Below, piece by piece: positions 36,644 through 47,880 of a stretch of 62,191 bases of DNA. The stretch is from Mycolicibacterium stellerae (GTDB lineage Bacteria > Actinomycetota > Actinomycetes > Mycobacteriales > Mycobacteriaceae): positions 1 through 62,191 of the forward strand of contig NZ_RARC01000039.1 in assembly GCF_003719305.1 (NCBI RefSeq), in the 5' to 3' direction. The notes beneath the pieces were generated by a model. The model did no database searches and had not been told where the DNA came from. It worked only from the letters and a program-made list of their open reading frames with translations. How positions within the stretch are numbered: the first letter of the stretch is position 1; each line of letters starts with the position of its first letter. The position numbers and the translations under genes are program-made.

Positions 36644-38143
36644 ATGACCGTCTCGACCCGTGGTGCCCGGTCGCGGCGCAGCGGTCGCAGGCCGGGTTGG
36701 CTGCTGTTAACGGTGTTGCTGGTACTCGCAATTGTGGCGAGTTCGGCACTGGTGTTCACCAGCCGTGTGGAATTGCTGAAGCTGGCGGTGATCCTCGCGT
36801 TGTGGGCCGCGGTGGTGGCCGCGTTCGTGTCGGTCATCTATCGGCGCCAGAGCGACATCGACGCGGCCAAGGCTCGCGACCTCAAGCTGGTTTACGACCT
36901 GCAGCTGGATCGTGAGATCTCCGCGCGCCGCGAATACGAGCTGACGGTCGAGACCGAGCTGCGCCGCGAGCTCTCGACCGAGATACGCGCACAAGCCGCC
37001 GATGAGGTGGCCGCGCTGCGCGCCGAGCTCGCCGCGCTGCGGGCCAATCTCGAATACCTGTTCGACGCCGACCTGAGTCACCGGCCGGCGATCGAGACCG
37101 AACAGGGGGCCGCCCGTCCCGGCCGGATCACCAGCAGCAGGATCGACACCGACGAGGGGCCGAATCTTCGGACCGAAGAGAACCCGATCATCGACGTCTC
37201 CGCCGAACCCGATGCGCCAGAACATGAGTGGTCGTCGACGGCGGTGTTCGGCGGCGCCCATCGCAGGGCTGCGGAAGCCGAGCCGACCGCGGAGGAGCGG
37301 CTGGCCTGGGCGGCCGAGCAGCGGGCAGCAGAACACCGCGCCGCCGAGGAACGCGCGGCCGCCGAGCAACGCGCAGTGGCCGAACAACGGGCAGCCGAGC
37401 AGCGCGCCGCTGCCGAGCAGCGGGCCGCAGAGATGAGGGCGGCCGAAGAGCGGGCGGCTGAGCAACGCGCGGCTGAAGAGCGGCGGGCAGCCGAGCAGCG
37501 AGCGGCTGAGCAGCGCGCGGCCGCCGAGCGTCGTGCGGCGGAGCAACGTGCTGCAGAAATACGGGCTGCCGCCGAGCAGCGCGCCGCAGAGCAGCGGGCG
37601 GCAGAGCAGCGGGCGGCAGAGCAGCGGGCGGCAGAGCAGCGCGCCGCAGAAGAACTCGCCATCGCCGAGCAGCGCGCGGCCGCACAGCGCGCCGCCGACG
37701 AGGAAGCCGCCAGGCAGGCCGCGGCGGCCCACTGGCAGCCCGCGCCTGCCGATGGCGAGTGGCTGCCACCTGGCACTCCCGGCAGCAACTGGTCGCCGTC
37801 GTCGGAGGAGAACGGGTCCGAAGGCGAATACGTCGGAAGGCGACGCGCCGCCGAGCCTGCGATGTCGACGCCGCCGGCAGACGCGCACCGTGGACGCCAT
37901 TCCGCGCCTGCCGACGCCACCGATCCCGGGCGACCGGCACCACCGCCGCCCACGCTGGCGGCACCTCCTGCTGCTCCACCGCCCGCGCCGCCCCAACCCG
38001 CTGCGTCAGCGGACGACGCCGCACCGCGTCACCGCAGTCTCGATGAGGCGGAGTCGACCGGTGGCCACTCCGTCGCCGAGTTGTTGGCGCGACTGGAAGT
38101 CGGCTCGTCGGGCGGCGGCCGTCGTCGCCGGCGTGAGGAGTGA
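36644..38143 (+). CDS. Membrane-anchored coiled-coil protein with A-E-Q-R-A repeats (Rv3604c-like)
   Basis: 499 codons from ATG 36644. Basic N-terminus, two hydrophobic segments (~19-38 and ~44-66), then a charged helical region (~75-145). Residues ~215-360 are an extraordinary tract built from variants of AAEQR/AAEER, predicted as a long single helix or coiled coil, followed by a Pro-rich disordered C-terminus. Length in this tract is likely to vary between strains. Function unknown; it is a conserved mycobacterial gene between folK and the pan genes. Confidence 0.8.
   Translation: MTVSTRGARSRRSGRRPGWLLLTVLLVLAIVASSALVFTSRVELLKLAVILALWAAVVAAFVSVIYRRQSDIDAAKARDLKLVYDLQLDREISARREYELTVETELRRELSTEIRAQAADEVAALRAELAALRANLEYLFDADLSHRPAIETEQGAARPGRITSSRIDTDEGPNLRTEENPIIDVSAEPDAPEHEWSSTAVFGGAHRRAAEAEPTAEERLAWAAEQRAAEHRAAEERAAAEQRAVAEQRAAEQRAAAEQRAAEMRAAEERAAEQRAAEERRAAEQRAAEQRAAAERRAAEQRAAEIRAAAEQRAAEQRAAEQRAAEQRAAEQRAAEELAIAEQRAAAQRAADEEAARQAAAAHWQPAPADGEWLPPGTPGSNWSPSSEENGSEGEYVGRRRAAEPAMSTPPADAHRGRHSAPADATDPGRPAPPPPTLAAPPAAPPPAPPQPAASADDAAPRHRSLDEAESTGGHSVAELLARLEVGSSGGGRRRRREE
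37586..37645 (+). repeat. Four tandem 15-bp units in the coiled-coil gene
   Basis: Units begin at 37586, 37601, 37616 and 37631; the first three are identical (gcagagcagcgggcg) and the fourth ends gcgcc. Each encodes a frame-preserving AEQRA pentapeptide. They are the most regular part of a wider degenerate tract (~37315-37720) and are a natural site for slippage. Confidence 0.85.
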
Positions 38144-38219
38144 GTTAGTCTCTTTGCGACCGTCCGGTACCCGCAACGCAGGACTGGAACGAAACACAGA
38201 TCTCGCGAGGCCCTCTGCA

Positions 38220-39170
38220 ATGGAGCAGTCCCCTACGCACGAGTGGGGTCCCCACGACGGACCTATGCGTCCAGCCCGGCTCTCGGTCGGAATCATCTCC
38301 GCGGGCAGGGTCGGCACCGCGCTCGGCGTGGCTCTGGAGCGGGCCGACCACGTGGTGGTGGCGTGCAGCGCGATATCGCACGCCTCCCTGCAACGGGCGG
38401 AGCGCCGGCTGCCCGACACTGCGGTTCTACCCGTGCACGAGGTCGCCGGCCGGGCGGAGCTGCTGTTGATCGCCGTCCCCGATTCCGAACTGGCTTCCGT
38501 GGTGTCCGGCCTGGCCGCCACACATGCGGTGCGACCCGGAACGATCGTCGTGCACACCTCGGGCGCCAACGGCATCGCGGTGCTGAGCCCGCTGACCGAA
38601 CAGGACTGCATCCCGTTGGCCATACACCCGGCGATGACGTTCACCGGCGCCGACGAGGACATCTCCCGATTGCCCGACACCTGCTTCGGCATCACCGCCG
38701 CCGATGACGTCGGCTACGCCGTTGCGCAATCGCTGGTGCTCGAGATCGGCGGCGAACCGTTCAGGGTCCGCGAGGACGCCCGGCCGCTGTATCACGCGGC
38801 GCTCGCGCACGCCAGCAATCACGTGGTGACCGTGGTGCTCGACGCCGTCGAGGCGCTGCGGGCCGCCCTATGGGGACAGGAGCTACTCGGTCAGGAGCTC
38901 GTCGGCGACGGCCCAGGCGGCATCGCAGAGCGAGTGGTCGGTCCGCTGGCGCGGGCAGCACTGGAGAACGCACTGCAGAGGGGCCAGGCCGCGTTGACCG
39001 GACCGGTCGCACGCGGTGATGCAGACGCGGTCGCCAACCATCTGCGTGCCTTGGCGGAAGTGGATCCCGAACTGGCGCAGGCATATCGGTCGAACTCATT
39101 ACGTACCGCGCAGCGTGCACACGCTCCCGACGACGTATTCGCCGTGCTAGATGAGACGGGGTCGGCGTGA
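38220..39170 (+). CDS. Rossmann-fold/DUF2520 oxidoreductase-like protein (Rv3603c-like)
   Basis: 316 codons from ATG 38220; MRPARLSVG at 38265 is an alternative start. N-terminal Rossmann motif VGIISAGRVGTALG (~22-35), a nucleotide-binding block with LLIAVPDSELASVV, conserved AIHPAMTFTG, and a helical DUF2520 domain with HASNHVVTVV. Some DUF2520 proteins in other bacteria are, as I recall, ketopantoate reductases of the PanG type. The stop overlaps the panC start (GTGA), which makes that role attractive here, since ketopantoate reduction directly precedes PanC. Confidence 0.8.
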   Translation: MEQSPTHEWGPHDGPMRPARLSVGIISAGRVGTALGVALERADHVVVACSAISHASLQRAERRLPDTAVLPVHEVAGRAELLLIAVPDSELASVVSGLAATHAVRPGTIVVHTSGANGIAVLSPLTEQDCIPLAIHPAMTFTGADEDISRLPDTCFGITAADDVGYAVAQSLVLEIGGEPFRVREDARPLYHAALAHASNHVVTVVLDAVEALRAALWGQELLGQELVGDGPGGIAERVVGPLARAALENALQRGQAALTGPVARGDADAVANHLRALAEVDPELAQAYRSNSLRTAQRAHAPDDVFAVLDETGSA

Positions 39171-40102
39171 CTGTTCGAAAGCCACCGAAATTCGCCGCAG
39201 GCGAGCTCAACGTCTACCGCTCGCCCCGCCAGGTAGCCGACGTGACGCGCGCGCTTCGCCAAACCGGACGACGCGTCATGCTCGTGCCGACCATGGGCGC
39301 CCTGCACGACGGGCACATGACCCTCGTGCGGGCCGCCGCGCGGGTGCCAGGCTCGGTCGTCGTGGTGTCGATATTCGTCAATCCGCTGCAGTTCGGCGCG
39401 AACGAAGATCTCGACAAGTATCCGAAGACGCTCGACGACGACCTTGCCAAGCTGCGCGCAGAGGGGGTCGAGATCGCATTCACCCCGACCGCGGCACAGA
39501 TGTATCCTTACGGACCGCGTACCTCGGTACAGCCCGGCCCGCTGGGTGCTGACCTGGAAGGCGCCTCGCGGCCAACACATTTCGCGGGTGTGCTGACCGT
39601 AGTCCTCAAACTTCTCCAGATCGTGGGACCGGACAGGGCGTTCTTCGGGGAGAAGGACTATCAGCAGCTCGTGCTGATTCGTCAGATGGTCGACGACCTG
39701 AACGTCGACACCGTGATCGTCGGCGTGCCGATTGTGCGCGAACCCGATGGACTGGCGATGTCGTCGCGCAACCGGTACCTCAGCGACGTCGAACGTGAGC
39801 AGGCCGGCGCATTGTCGGCCGCCCTGCTGGCCGGAATGTATGCGGCAGGAGAGGGAACTGCGGCCGCTTTGGATGCCGCCCGAGCCGTTCTCGACGAAGT
39901 CCCGGCCATCGATGTCGACTACCTGCAGGTGCGCGATCCCATGCTGGGGCCCGCCCCTGCCGAAGGGGCTGGCCGCATACTCGTGGCCGCTCGGCTGGGC
40001 AGGACCAGATTACTGGACAACATCGCCATCGACATCGGAACGCCGTCTGGCCCCGGGCCGAATGTCGAGTACGACGAGCACGAATTGCCTTGGAGGAATT
40101 GA
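39167..40102 (+). CDS. panC: Pantothenate synthetase
   Basis: 311 codons from GTG 39167 (overlap with the DUF2520 gene). ATP motif MGALHDGH near residue 44, FVNPLQFGANEDL, and FFGEKDYQQL. It joins pantoate and beta-alanine using ATP. Family length is standard. The stop overlaps panD by one base; PanD makes the beta-alanine substrate, so the two steps are coupled. Confidence 0.95.
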   Translation: MTVRKPPKFAAGELNVYRSPRQVADVTRALRQTGRRVMLVPTMGALHDGHMTLVRAAARVPGSVVVVSIFVNPLQFGANEDLDKYPKTLDDDLAKLRAEGVEIAFTPTAAQMYPYGPRTSVQPGPLGADLEGASRPTHFAGVLTVVLKLLQIVGPDRAFFGEKDYQQLVLIRQMVDDLNVDTVIVGVPIVREPDGLAMSSRNRYLSDVEREQAGALSAALLAGMYAAGEGTAAALDAARAVLDEVPAIDVDYLQVRDPMLGPAPAEGAGRILVAARLGRTRLLDNIAIDIGTPSGPGPNVEYDEHELPWRN

Positions 40103-40509
40103 TGTTACGAACAATGCTCAGATCCAAGATCCATCGCGCCAGGGTGACGCAGGCCGACCTGCACTACGTCGGATCGGTGACGATCGACGCTGACTTGATG
40201 GACGCCGCGGACCTGCTCGAGGGTGAACAGGTCACCATTGTCGACATCGACAACGGTGCCCGCCTTGTCACGTATGCCATCACCGGGGAGCGCGGCAGCG
40301 GCGTGATCGGAATCAACGGTGCGGCAGCGCATCTGGTGCATCCTGGAGATCTCGTCATCCTGATCGCCTACGGGACGATGGAGGATGCCGAGGCCCGCAG
40401 GTATCAGCCGCGGATCGTGTTCGTCGACGCCGACAACAGGCCCGTCGACCTCGGTCATGATCCCGCCCACGTCCCAGCGGACGCGGCCGATCTGCTATCT
40501 CCGCGGTGA
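40102..40509 (+). CDS. panD: Aspartate 1-decarboxylase (pyruvoyl enzyme)
   Basis: 135 codons from ATG 40102, with GGAGG 5 bp upstream. The self-cleavage site is YVGS, Gly24-Ser25, which generates the pyruvoyl group; Lys9, Tyr58-type and GINGAAAHL pocket residues are in place. It makes beta-alanine for pantothenate. The C-terminal tail resembles the one in mycobacterial PanD where pyrazinoic acid resistance changes map; no judgement on susceptibility is made. Confidence 0.95.
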   Translation: MLRTMLRSKIHRARVTQADLHYVGSVTIDADLMDAADLLEGEQVTIVDIDNGARLVTYAITGERGSGVIGINGAAAHLVHPGDLVILIAYGTMEDAEARRYQPRIVFVDADNRPVDLGHDPAHVPADAADLLSPR

Positions 40510-40513
40510 GCTC

Positions 40514-41329
40514 GTGCTGTTAGCAATCGACGTCCGCAATACCCACACGGTCGTCGGCCTGATTTCGGGATCGGGCGATCACGGCAAGGTGGTGCATCAG
40601 TGGCGGATCCGCACCGAAGCCGAGGTGACGTCTGACGAGCTGGCCTTGACCATCGACGGCTTGATCGGCGACGACTCCGAACGCCTCACCGGCGCGGTCG
40701 GGCTGTCGACCGTTCCTTCGGTGCTGCACGAGGTGCGCGAAATGCTGGACCAGTACTGGCCGTCGGTGCCTCACGTTCTGATCGAGCCGGGCGTGCGGAC
40801 GGGCATACCACTGCTGGTCGACAACCCGAAGGAAGTCGGGGCCGACCGGATCGTCAACTGCCTCGCGGCATTCCACAAGTACAAGACGGCCGCGATCGTC
40901 GTCGACTTCGGGTCGTCGATCTGTGTCGACGTCGTGTCGGCCAAGGGTGAGTTCCTCGGCGGCGCGATCGCACCTGGCGTGCAGGTGTCATCCGATGCAG
41001 CGGCCGCGCGGTCGGCGGCCTTGCGCCGTGTCGAGCTGACCCGACCACGGTCGGTCGTCGGCAAGAACACCGTGGAATGCATGCAGGCAGGCGCGGTGTT
41101 CGGCTTCGCAGGCCTTGTCGACGGGCTGGTGTCGCGGATCCGGGACGACATCGACGGATTCGGCGGCAACGACGTCGCGGTGGTCGCGACCGGACACACG
41201 GCCCCTCTGCTGCTTCCGAACCTGCATACCGTGCGGGACTACGACCGCCATTTGACCCTCGATGGTCTGCGGCTGGTGTTCGAACGCAACCGTGACAGCG
41301 ACCGCGGCAGGCTCAAACAGGCGCGCTAA
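40514..41329 (+). CDS. coaX: Type III pantothenate kinase
   Basis: 271 codons from GTG 40514, the codon that directly precedes the LLAIDVRNTHT phosphate-binding start of the family. Further motifs: GADRIVN, VVDFGSSICVDVV and GAIAPGVQ. It phosphorylates pantothenate, the first step of CoA synthesis, with an ASKHA fold. It starts 4 bp after panD, completing the run to CoA. Confidence 0.93.
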   Translation: MLLAIDVRNTHTVVGLISGSGDHGKVVHQWRIRTEAEVTSDELALTIDGLIGDDSERLTGAVGLSTVPSVLHEVREMLDQYWPSVPHVLIEPGVRTGIPLLVDNPKEVGADRIVNCLAAFHKYKTAAIVVDFGSSICVDVVSAKGEFLGGAIAPGVQVSSDAAAARSAALRRVELTRPRSVVGKNTVECMQAGAVFGFAGLVDGLVSRIRDDIDGFGGNDVAVVATGHTAPLLLPNLHTVRDYDRHLTLDGLRLVFERNRDSDRGRLKQAR

Positions 41330-41334
41330 CCTCG

Positions 41335-42576
41335 CTAAAAGAAGGTGCGGATCAGGTCGACGACGCGGTCGTCCTCGTCGAGCACGGGGATCATCTGCCA
41401 CTTGTCGAACGTGGTGCAGGGATGGGAGATCCCGAACCGCAGCCACCTGCCCACCTCGACGGCGCCCTGGTCCTCCTGGCCGAGCATCAGGTATGCGTGC
41501 TGATCGTTGAGTTTGGTGACGATGCTGTCCGAGAGCTCCAGCGGCGCCGGCATGCCCTGGTCGAACGACACGTCGCGGCGGCCCATCGTCAGCAGCGCCA
41601 GATTGCGCTCGGGTCGTGACATCACCTGCGCCCACACTTCGAACGCGGGCCGCAGTCCTTCGCGGAGCGGCGACGTCCGCGCGTACAGCCCGTGGTCGTG
41701 GGTGAGATAGCAGCCGCTGCGGACGATAGTGCGCACCCGCCGACCCGCGACCGAACCGATGGTCAGCACATCGGCAACCGCGTCGAAGTAGGTACTGCCG
41801 CCCGCCGTCACCACGACGCTGTCGGTCTCGAACAGGTCGGCCAACCGTTCGACGGCCGACCGAAGCTGCGACAGATACGCGGTGACGCGGGTGAGCGCCT
41901 CCTGCGAAATGTCGTGGCCGAGCGCGGCCTCGTATCCCGCAACGCCGACGAGCCGCAGTGCGGGACACTCCGCGGCGGCACGCGCCACCTCTTCTACGGC
42001 AGACGTTTCGCGCCCGCCGGTGCGCCCCCCGGCGAGGCCGATCTCCACACAGACATCGACGGGGCGGCTCACCCCTTCGAGCGTGGACGCCATGTGCTGC
42101 ACGCCCGCGACCGAATCCACCCAGCACATCAGGTTGAACTCGGGATCGCCATCCAGCTCCGCGGCGACCCAGCGCAGCGCGGCGGCATCCACCAGCTCGT
42201 TGGCGACTATGAAATCGCGCACCCCGAATGCCCGGTAGATGCGTGCCTGGCTGATGGTGGCGACGGTGACGGCGGACGCCCCCGACTCGAACTGGCGGGC
42301 CAACAATTGCGGGGCCATGTGGGTCTTGCCGTGGGGTGCGAGCTCGACGTCGCGGTCACGACACCAGCCGGCCATCACCGCGAGGTTGCGCGAAAGGGCT
42401 TCGGCGCGCAGCACGCACACCGGCCCCAGCGCGTCCTCGTAGACGAATTTGGCAGCGGCGGCGCAAATCTCTGCAGGCGTGCGGCCCCACCACGAACCGG
42501 GCAATCCCTTGAACCGCCAATCCAGCGGCTCGCCCGCCAGAGCCGTCACCGCGGCCGCGTTGATGGGTTCGACCAT
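41335..42576 (-). CDS. D-serine dehydratase-like / amino-acid deaminase, fold-type III PLP enzyme
   Basis: 413 codons. The alanine-racemase-like barrel carries the PLP lysine K84 in PHGKTHMAP, and the C-terminal beta domain carries a zinc-type pair H385-x-C387 in ISHPCTTF, the combination found in eukaryote-type D-serine dehydratases and D-threonine aldolases. It probably eliminates water or cleaves a D-hydroxy amino acid; the substrate is unknown. It converges on coaX and is divergent from lysS (23-bp gap between starts). I know of no equivalent in the M. tuberculosis order, so it looks accessory. Confidence 0.82.
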   Translation of the reverse strand: MVEPINAAAVTALAGEPLDWRFKGLPGSWWGRTPAEICAAAAKFVYEDALGPVCVLRAEALSRNLAVMAGWCRDRDVELAPHGKTHMAPQLLARQFESGASAVTVATISQARIYRAFGVRDFIVANELVDAAALRWVAAELDGDPEFNLMCWVDSVAGVQHMASTLEGVSRPVDVCVEIGLAGGRTGGRETSAVEEVARAAAECPALRLVGVAGYEAALGHDISQEALTRVTAYLSQLRSAVERLADLFETDSVVVTAGGSTYFDAVADVLTIGSVAGRRVRTIVRSGCYLTHDHGLYARTSPLREGLRPAFEVWAQVMSRPERNLALLTMGRRDVSFDQGMPAPLELSDSIVTKLNDQHAYLMLGQEDQGAVEVGRWLRFGISHPCTTFDKWQMIPVLDEDDRVVDLIRTFF

Positions 42577-42599
42577 GAGTTCATTTAAGCTGGCACGTC

Positions 42600-44114
42600 G
42601 TGACCTCTTCTGATCCGCCCGATATCGAGGCCGACATCCCAGAGCAGTTCCGGATTCGTCAGGCCAAGCGCGAGCGACTCCTCGCCGAGGGCCGCGAACC
42701 GTACCCGGTCGAGGTTGCGCGTACTCACACCCTCGCCGAGATCCGCGCCGCCTACCCTGACCTGCCGGTCGACACCGAGACTGGCGACGTCGTCGGCGTC
42801 GCGGGCCGCATTGTGTTCGCCCGCAACTCCGGCAAGCTCTGCTTCGCCACCCTGCAAGAAGGCGACGGCACCCAGCTGCAGGCGATGATCAGCCTGGCCA
42901 AGGTGGGGCAGGATTCCCTTGACCGATGGAAGTCGGATGTCGATCTCGGCGACATCGTCTTCGTCCACGGCGAAGTGATCAGTTCCCGGCGCGGTGAACT
43001 ATCTGTGCTTGCCGATTCCTGGCAAATAATCTCCAAGGCGCTCCGGCCGCTTCCGGTTGCCCACAAAGAGATGAGTGAGGAGTCGCGGGTACGGCAGCGT
43101 TACGTCGACCTGATTGTGCGACCCGAGGCCAGGACGATTGCGCGACAGCGGGTCGCGGTCGTGCGCGCGGTGCGGTCCGCGCTGGAGCGGCGCGGCTTCC
43201 TCGAGGTGGAGACCCCGATGCTGCAAACGCTGGCAGGAGGGGCCGCCGCTCGCCCGTTCGTAACGCATTCCAATGCGCTCGACGCCGACCTCTACCTCCG
43301 CATCGCACCGGAACTGTTCCTCAAGCGTTGCTTGGTCGGTGGTTTGGAGAAGGTTTTCGAACTGAATCGTGTGTTCCGAAACGAAGGTGCCGATTCAACG
43401 CATTCACCTGAATTCGTGATGCTCGAGACATACGAGGCGTACGGGACGTATGACGATTCGGCGAGAATGACTCGCGAAATAATTCAAGAAGTTGCCGATG
43501 AGGCCATCGGCACCAGGACAGTGCCATTGCCTGATGGCACGACCTACGACCTCGACGGCGAATGGGCGACGATCCAAATGTACCCGTCGTTGTCCGAGGC
43601 GCTCGACGAAGAGATCACCCCACAAACGCCCGTGGCGCGGCTGCTGGAGTTCGCCGACGGACTTGGTGTCGAGATACCCCGTGACCGCGGCTACGGGCAC
43701 GGGAAAATGGTGGAAGAGCTCTGGGAGCACACCGTCGGGGACAAACTCTGGGCGCCGACGTTCGTCCGCGATTTCCCCACCGAGACCACGCCGCTTACCC
43801 GTGCTCACCGCAGCATTCCCGGGGTCACGGAGAAGTGGGATCTCTACCTACGTGGTATCGAACTCGCGACCGGATATTCCGAACTCATCGACCCGGTCGT
43901 GCAGCGAGAAAGATTCGCTGCGCAGGCTCGCGCCGCGGCGGCCGGAGACGATGAGGCAATGGCTCTGGACGAAGATTTCCTCGCCGCACTCGAGTATGGG
44001 ATGCCGCCGACGACCGGAACGGGAATGGGTCTCGACAGGTTGTTGATGGCGTTGACAGGACTGTCAATTCGAGAGACGGTTTTGTTTCCGATTGTTCGTC
44101 GACAGACCAACTGA
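42600..44114 (+). CDS. lysS: Lysyl-tRNA synthetase, class II
   Basis: 504 codons from GTG 42600. OB-fold anticodon-binding domain (~60-150), class II motif 2 in FRNEGADSTHSPEF, and motif 3 in GTGMGLDRLLM. It charges tRNA-Lys in the cytoplasm. Length and N-terminus (SSDPPDIEAD) match the essential mycobacterial LysS1. Its start lies only 23 bp from the divergent deaminase start, so any leader must be short. Confidence 0.95.
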   Translation: MTSSDPPDIEADIPEQFRIRQAKRERLLAEGREPYPVEVARTHTLAEIRAAYPDLPVDTETGDVVGVAGRIVFARNSGKLCFATLQEGDGTQLQAMISLAKVGQDSLDRWKSDVDLGDIVFVHGEVISSRRGELSVLADSWQIISKALRPLPVAHKEMSEESRVRQRYVDLIVRPEARTIARQRVAVVRAVRSALERRGFLEVETPMLQTLAGGAAARPFVTHSNALDADLYLRIAPELFLKRCLVGGLEKVFELNRVFRNEGADSTHSPEFVMLETYEAYGTYDDSARMTREIIQEVADEAIGTRTVPLPDGTTYDLDGEWATIQMYPSLSEALDEEITPQTPVARLLEFADGLGVEIPRDRGYGHGKMVEELWEHTVGDKLWAPTFVRDFPTETTPLTRAHRSIPGVTEKWDLYLRGIELATGYSELIDPVVQRERFAAQARAAAAGDDEAMALDEDFLAALEYGMPPTTGTGMGLDRLLMALTGLSIRETVLFPIVRRQTN

Positions 44115-44227
44115 ACGCCCTATACCAACCCCTCTTGTTGAATGGCCTGCGCCGATATGGCACATTGGTGCAGGGTTTCAACAAGGAGCTTGGCACTATG
44201 TGCCAGTCAGAAGGGTCGTGTGGGCTA

Positions 44228-44569
44228 ATGGCAAAAAAGGTGACCGTCACCCTCGTCGATGATTTCGACGGGGAAGGCGCGGCCGATGAAACGGTTGAAT
44301 TCGGCCTCGACGGCGTGAGCTATGAGATTGACCTTTCGTCAAAGAATGCCTCGAAACTGCGGGCCGATTTGAAGCAGTGGGTCGAAGCGGGGCGTCGGGT
44401 CGGCGGTCGCCGCCGGGGGCGGACGGCAGGCACGGGCAGGGGCCGCGCGGCGATCGACCGCGAGCAGAGCGCAGCAATCAGGGAGTGGGCGAGGCGCAAC
44501 GGCCACAACGTGTCTACCCGCGGTCGCATCCCCGCCGACGTCATCGACGCGTTCCACGCTGCGACGTAG
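44228..44569 (+). CDS. lsr2: Nucleoid-associated protein Lsr2
   Basis: 113 codons from ATG 44228 (MAKKVTVTLVDD); the upstream in-frame stretch is leader. N-terminal dimerisation domain (~1-60), a basic Gly/Arg linker (~65-85), and a C-terminal DNA-binding domain with the AT-hook-like RGR in STRGRIPADV. It bridges AT-rich and foreign DNA and silences it, like H-NS. It is followed by a strong hairpin terminator and then clpC1. The lower-GC toxin island in this window is a natural target. Confidence 0.95.
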   Translation: MAKKVTVTLVDDFDGEGAADETVEFGLDGVSYEIDLSSKNASKLRADLKQWVEAGRRVGGRRRGRTAGTGRGRAAIDREQSAAIREWARRNGHNVSTRGRIPADVIDAFHAAT

Positions 44570-44599
44570 ATCAGGCAACAAAATGCGCTGTTGCCAAAA

Positions 44600-44632
44600 C
44601 ACGATCCGCCCGTCCTGGGCGGATCGTGCTTT
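44600..44632 (+). terminator. Intrinsic-type terminator after lsr2
   Basis: A perfect 12-bp stem (cacgatccgccc at 44600-44611 pairing with 44617-44628), with a 5-base loop and a short pyrimidine run (ctttc) after it. It lies 31 bp past the lsr2 stop. The U-tract is weak, as is usual in mycobacteria. Confidence 0.75.
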
Positions 44633-44869
44633 CGCTAGCGGCGAACTGGTCGGAGCCACGCCCGGGAAACGAATAGTCGGTGCCGGGCGTTGCTCATCTA
44701 CGTCATAGGGTGCAGGGCGAACAGCGCCGAATAGCGCGACTCGATCTCTTGTTGGCCAACGACAGCCAAGCAAGGCACCCGGGGCGGCCGCCCATTACAG
44801 TGGATGGCAGGTACGCCGCGGCGTTTTGCCACACGCGCACCGACCTAGATGGAGAGCAGGTAACCACCG
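44633..44869 (+). promoter_or_regulatory. Upstream region of clpC1
   Basis: Together with the terminator this makes a 300-bp gap without a gene. It must hold the clpC1 promoter. The only clear element is a purine-rich ribosome site (ggagagcagg, 44851-44860) ~10 bp before the ATG. A palindromic-looking CGC...GCG segment near 44728-44742 could be an activator box, but I cannot support a named regulator from sequence alone. Confidence 0.35.
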
Positions 44870-47425
<2,556 letters not shown>

Positions 47426-47440
47426 TTAACGGCGACTACG

Positions 47441-47476
47441 CAAAAGCCCCCGAATGAAAAGATTCGGGGGCTTTTG
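47441..47476 (+). terminator. Strong intrinsic-type terminator after clpC1
   Basis: A perfect 15-bp stem: caaaagcccccgaat (47441-47455) pairs with attcgggggcttttg (47462-47476) around a 6-base loop. The stem carries an A-tract on the left arm and a U-tract on the right, so it can act in both orientations. It separates clpC1 from the riboswitch operon. Confidence 0.9.
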
Positions 47477-47504
47477 CTATGCACCGGCCCGATCGCCGGG
47501 CGCT

Positions 47505-47632
47505 TTGTTTAGGATGTGCGATGTAACCAGGCGGGCGAAGGAATCTGGTGAGATTCCAGAACGGTCGCGCCACTGTGACAGTCAGACCCGACGGCCGCCA
47601 CGACCTTCGGACTGGGACGCGAAATCCCGGGA
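47505..47632 (+). promoter_or_regulatory. Cobalamin riboswitch
   Basis: Conserved core elements appear in order: an AGGAATCTGGTGAGATTCC segment (47539-47557), followed by CGCGCCACTGTGA (47566-47578), and a B12-box-like GTCAGACCCG (47581-47590). The downstream GGACTGGGACGCGAAATCCCGGG region ends about 12 bp before the cbtB ATG, with an AAAGGA ribosome site beyond. Cobalamin binding would repress translation or transcription. This fits cobalt import genes downstream. Boundaries are approximate. Confidence 0.85.
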
Positions 47633-47643
47633 AAGGAATCCCC

Positions 47644-47859
47644 ATGACGTCTTCAGAGGCTCGCAAGAGCGTCGCGCCAGCGCTGGACCTCTCGGCCACC
47701 AAGGCAGCGGTGTGGCTTTCCGTCACAGCGTTTCTCGCCCTGCTGGTGCTCTACTTCGTCGGCATGGACCAGGGTGCGACTTCGGTGTTCGGAAGCAACA
47801 CCTACGTGCATGAGTTCACCCACGACGCCCGCCACCTGCTCGGCTTCCCCTGCCACTGA
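47644..47859 (+). CDS. cbtB: Cobalt transporter subunit CbtB
   Basis: 71 codons from ATG 47644. One membrane helix (~24-43, including WLSVTAFLALLVLYF), then a His-rich tail with HEFTHDARH and a terminal CH, the typical CbtB metal-binding end. CbtA/CbtB are predicted cobalt transporters, widely found under B12 riboswitches, as here. It is followed 21 bp later by cbtA. Confidence 0.88.
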   Translation: MTSSEARKSVAPALDLSATKAAVWLSVTAFLALLVLYFVGMDQGATSVFGSNTYVHEFTHDARHLLGFPCH

Positions 47860-47880
47860 TTCGCCGAGTCAGACACGCAA

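Noticed and set aside
36707..37996. 429-codon open frame antisense to the coiled-coil gene
   Set aside because: Its repetitive LLCRPLL-type product mirrors the sense AEQRA repeats.
44633..44869. Named activator (ClgR-type) box before clpC1
   Set aside because: A palindromic segment is visible but too weak to assign without a motif search.
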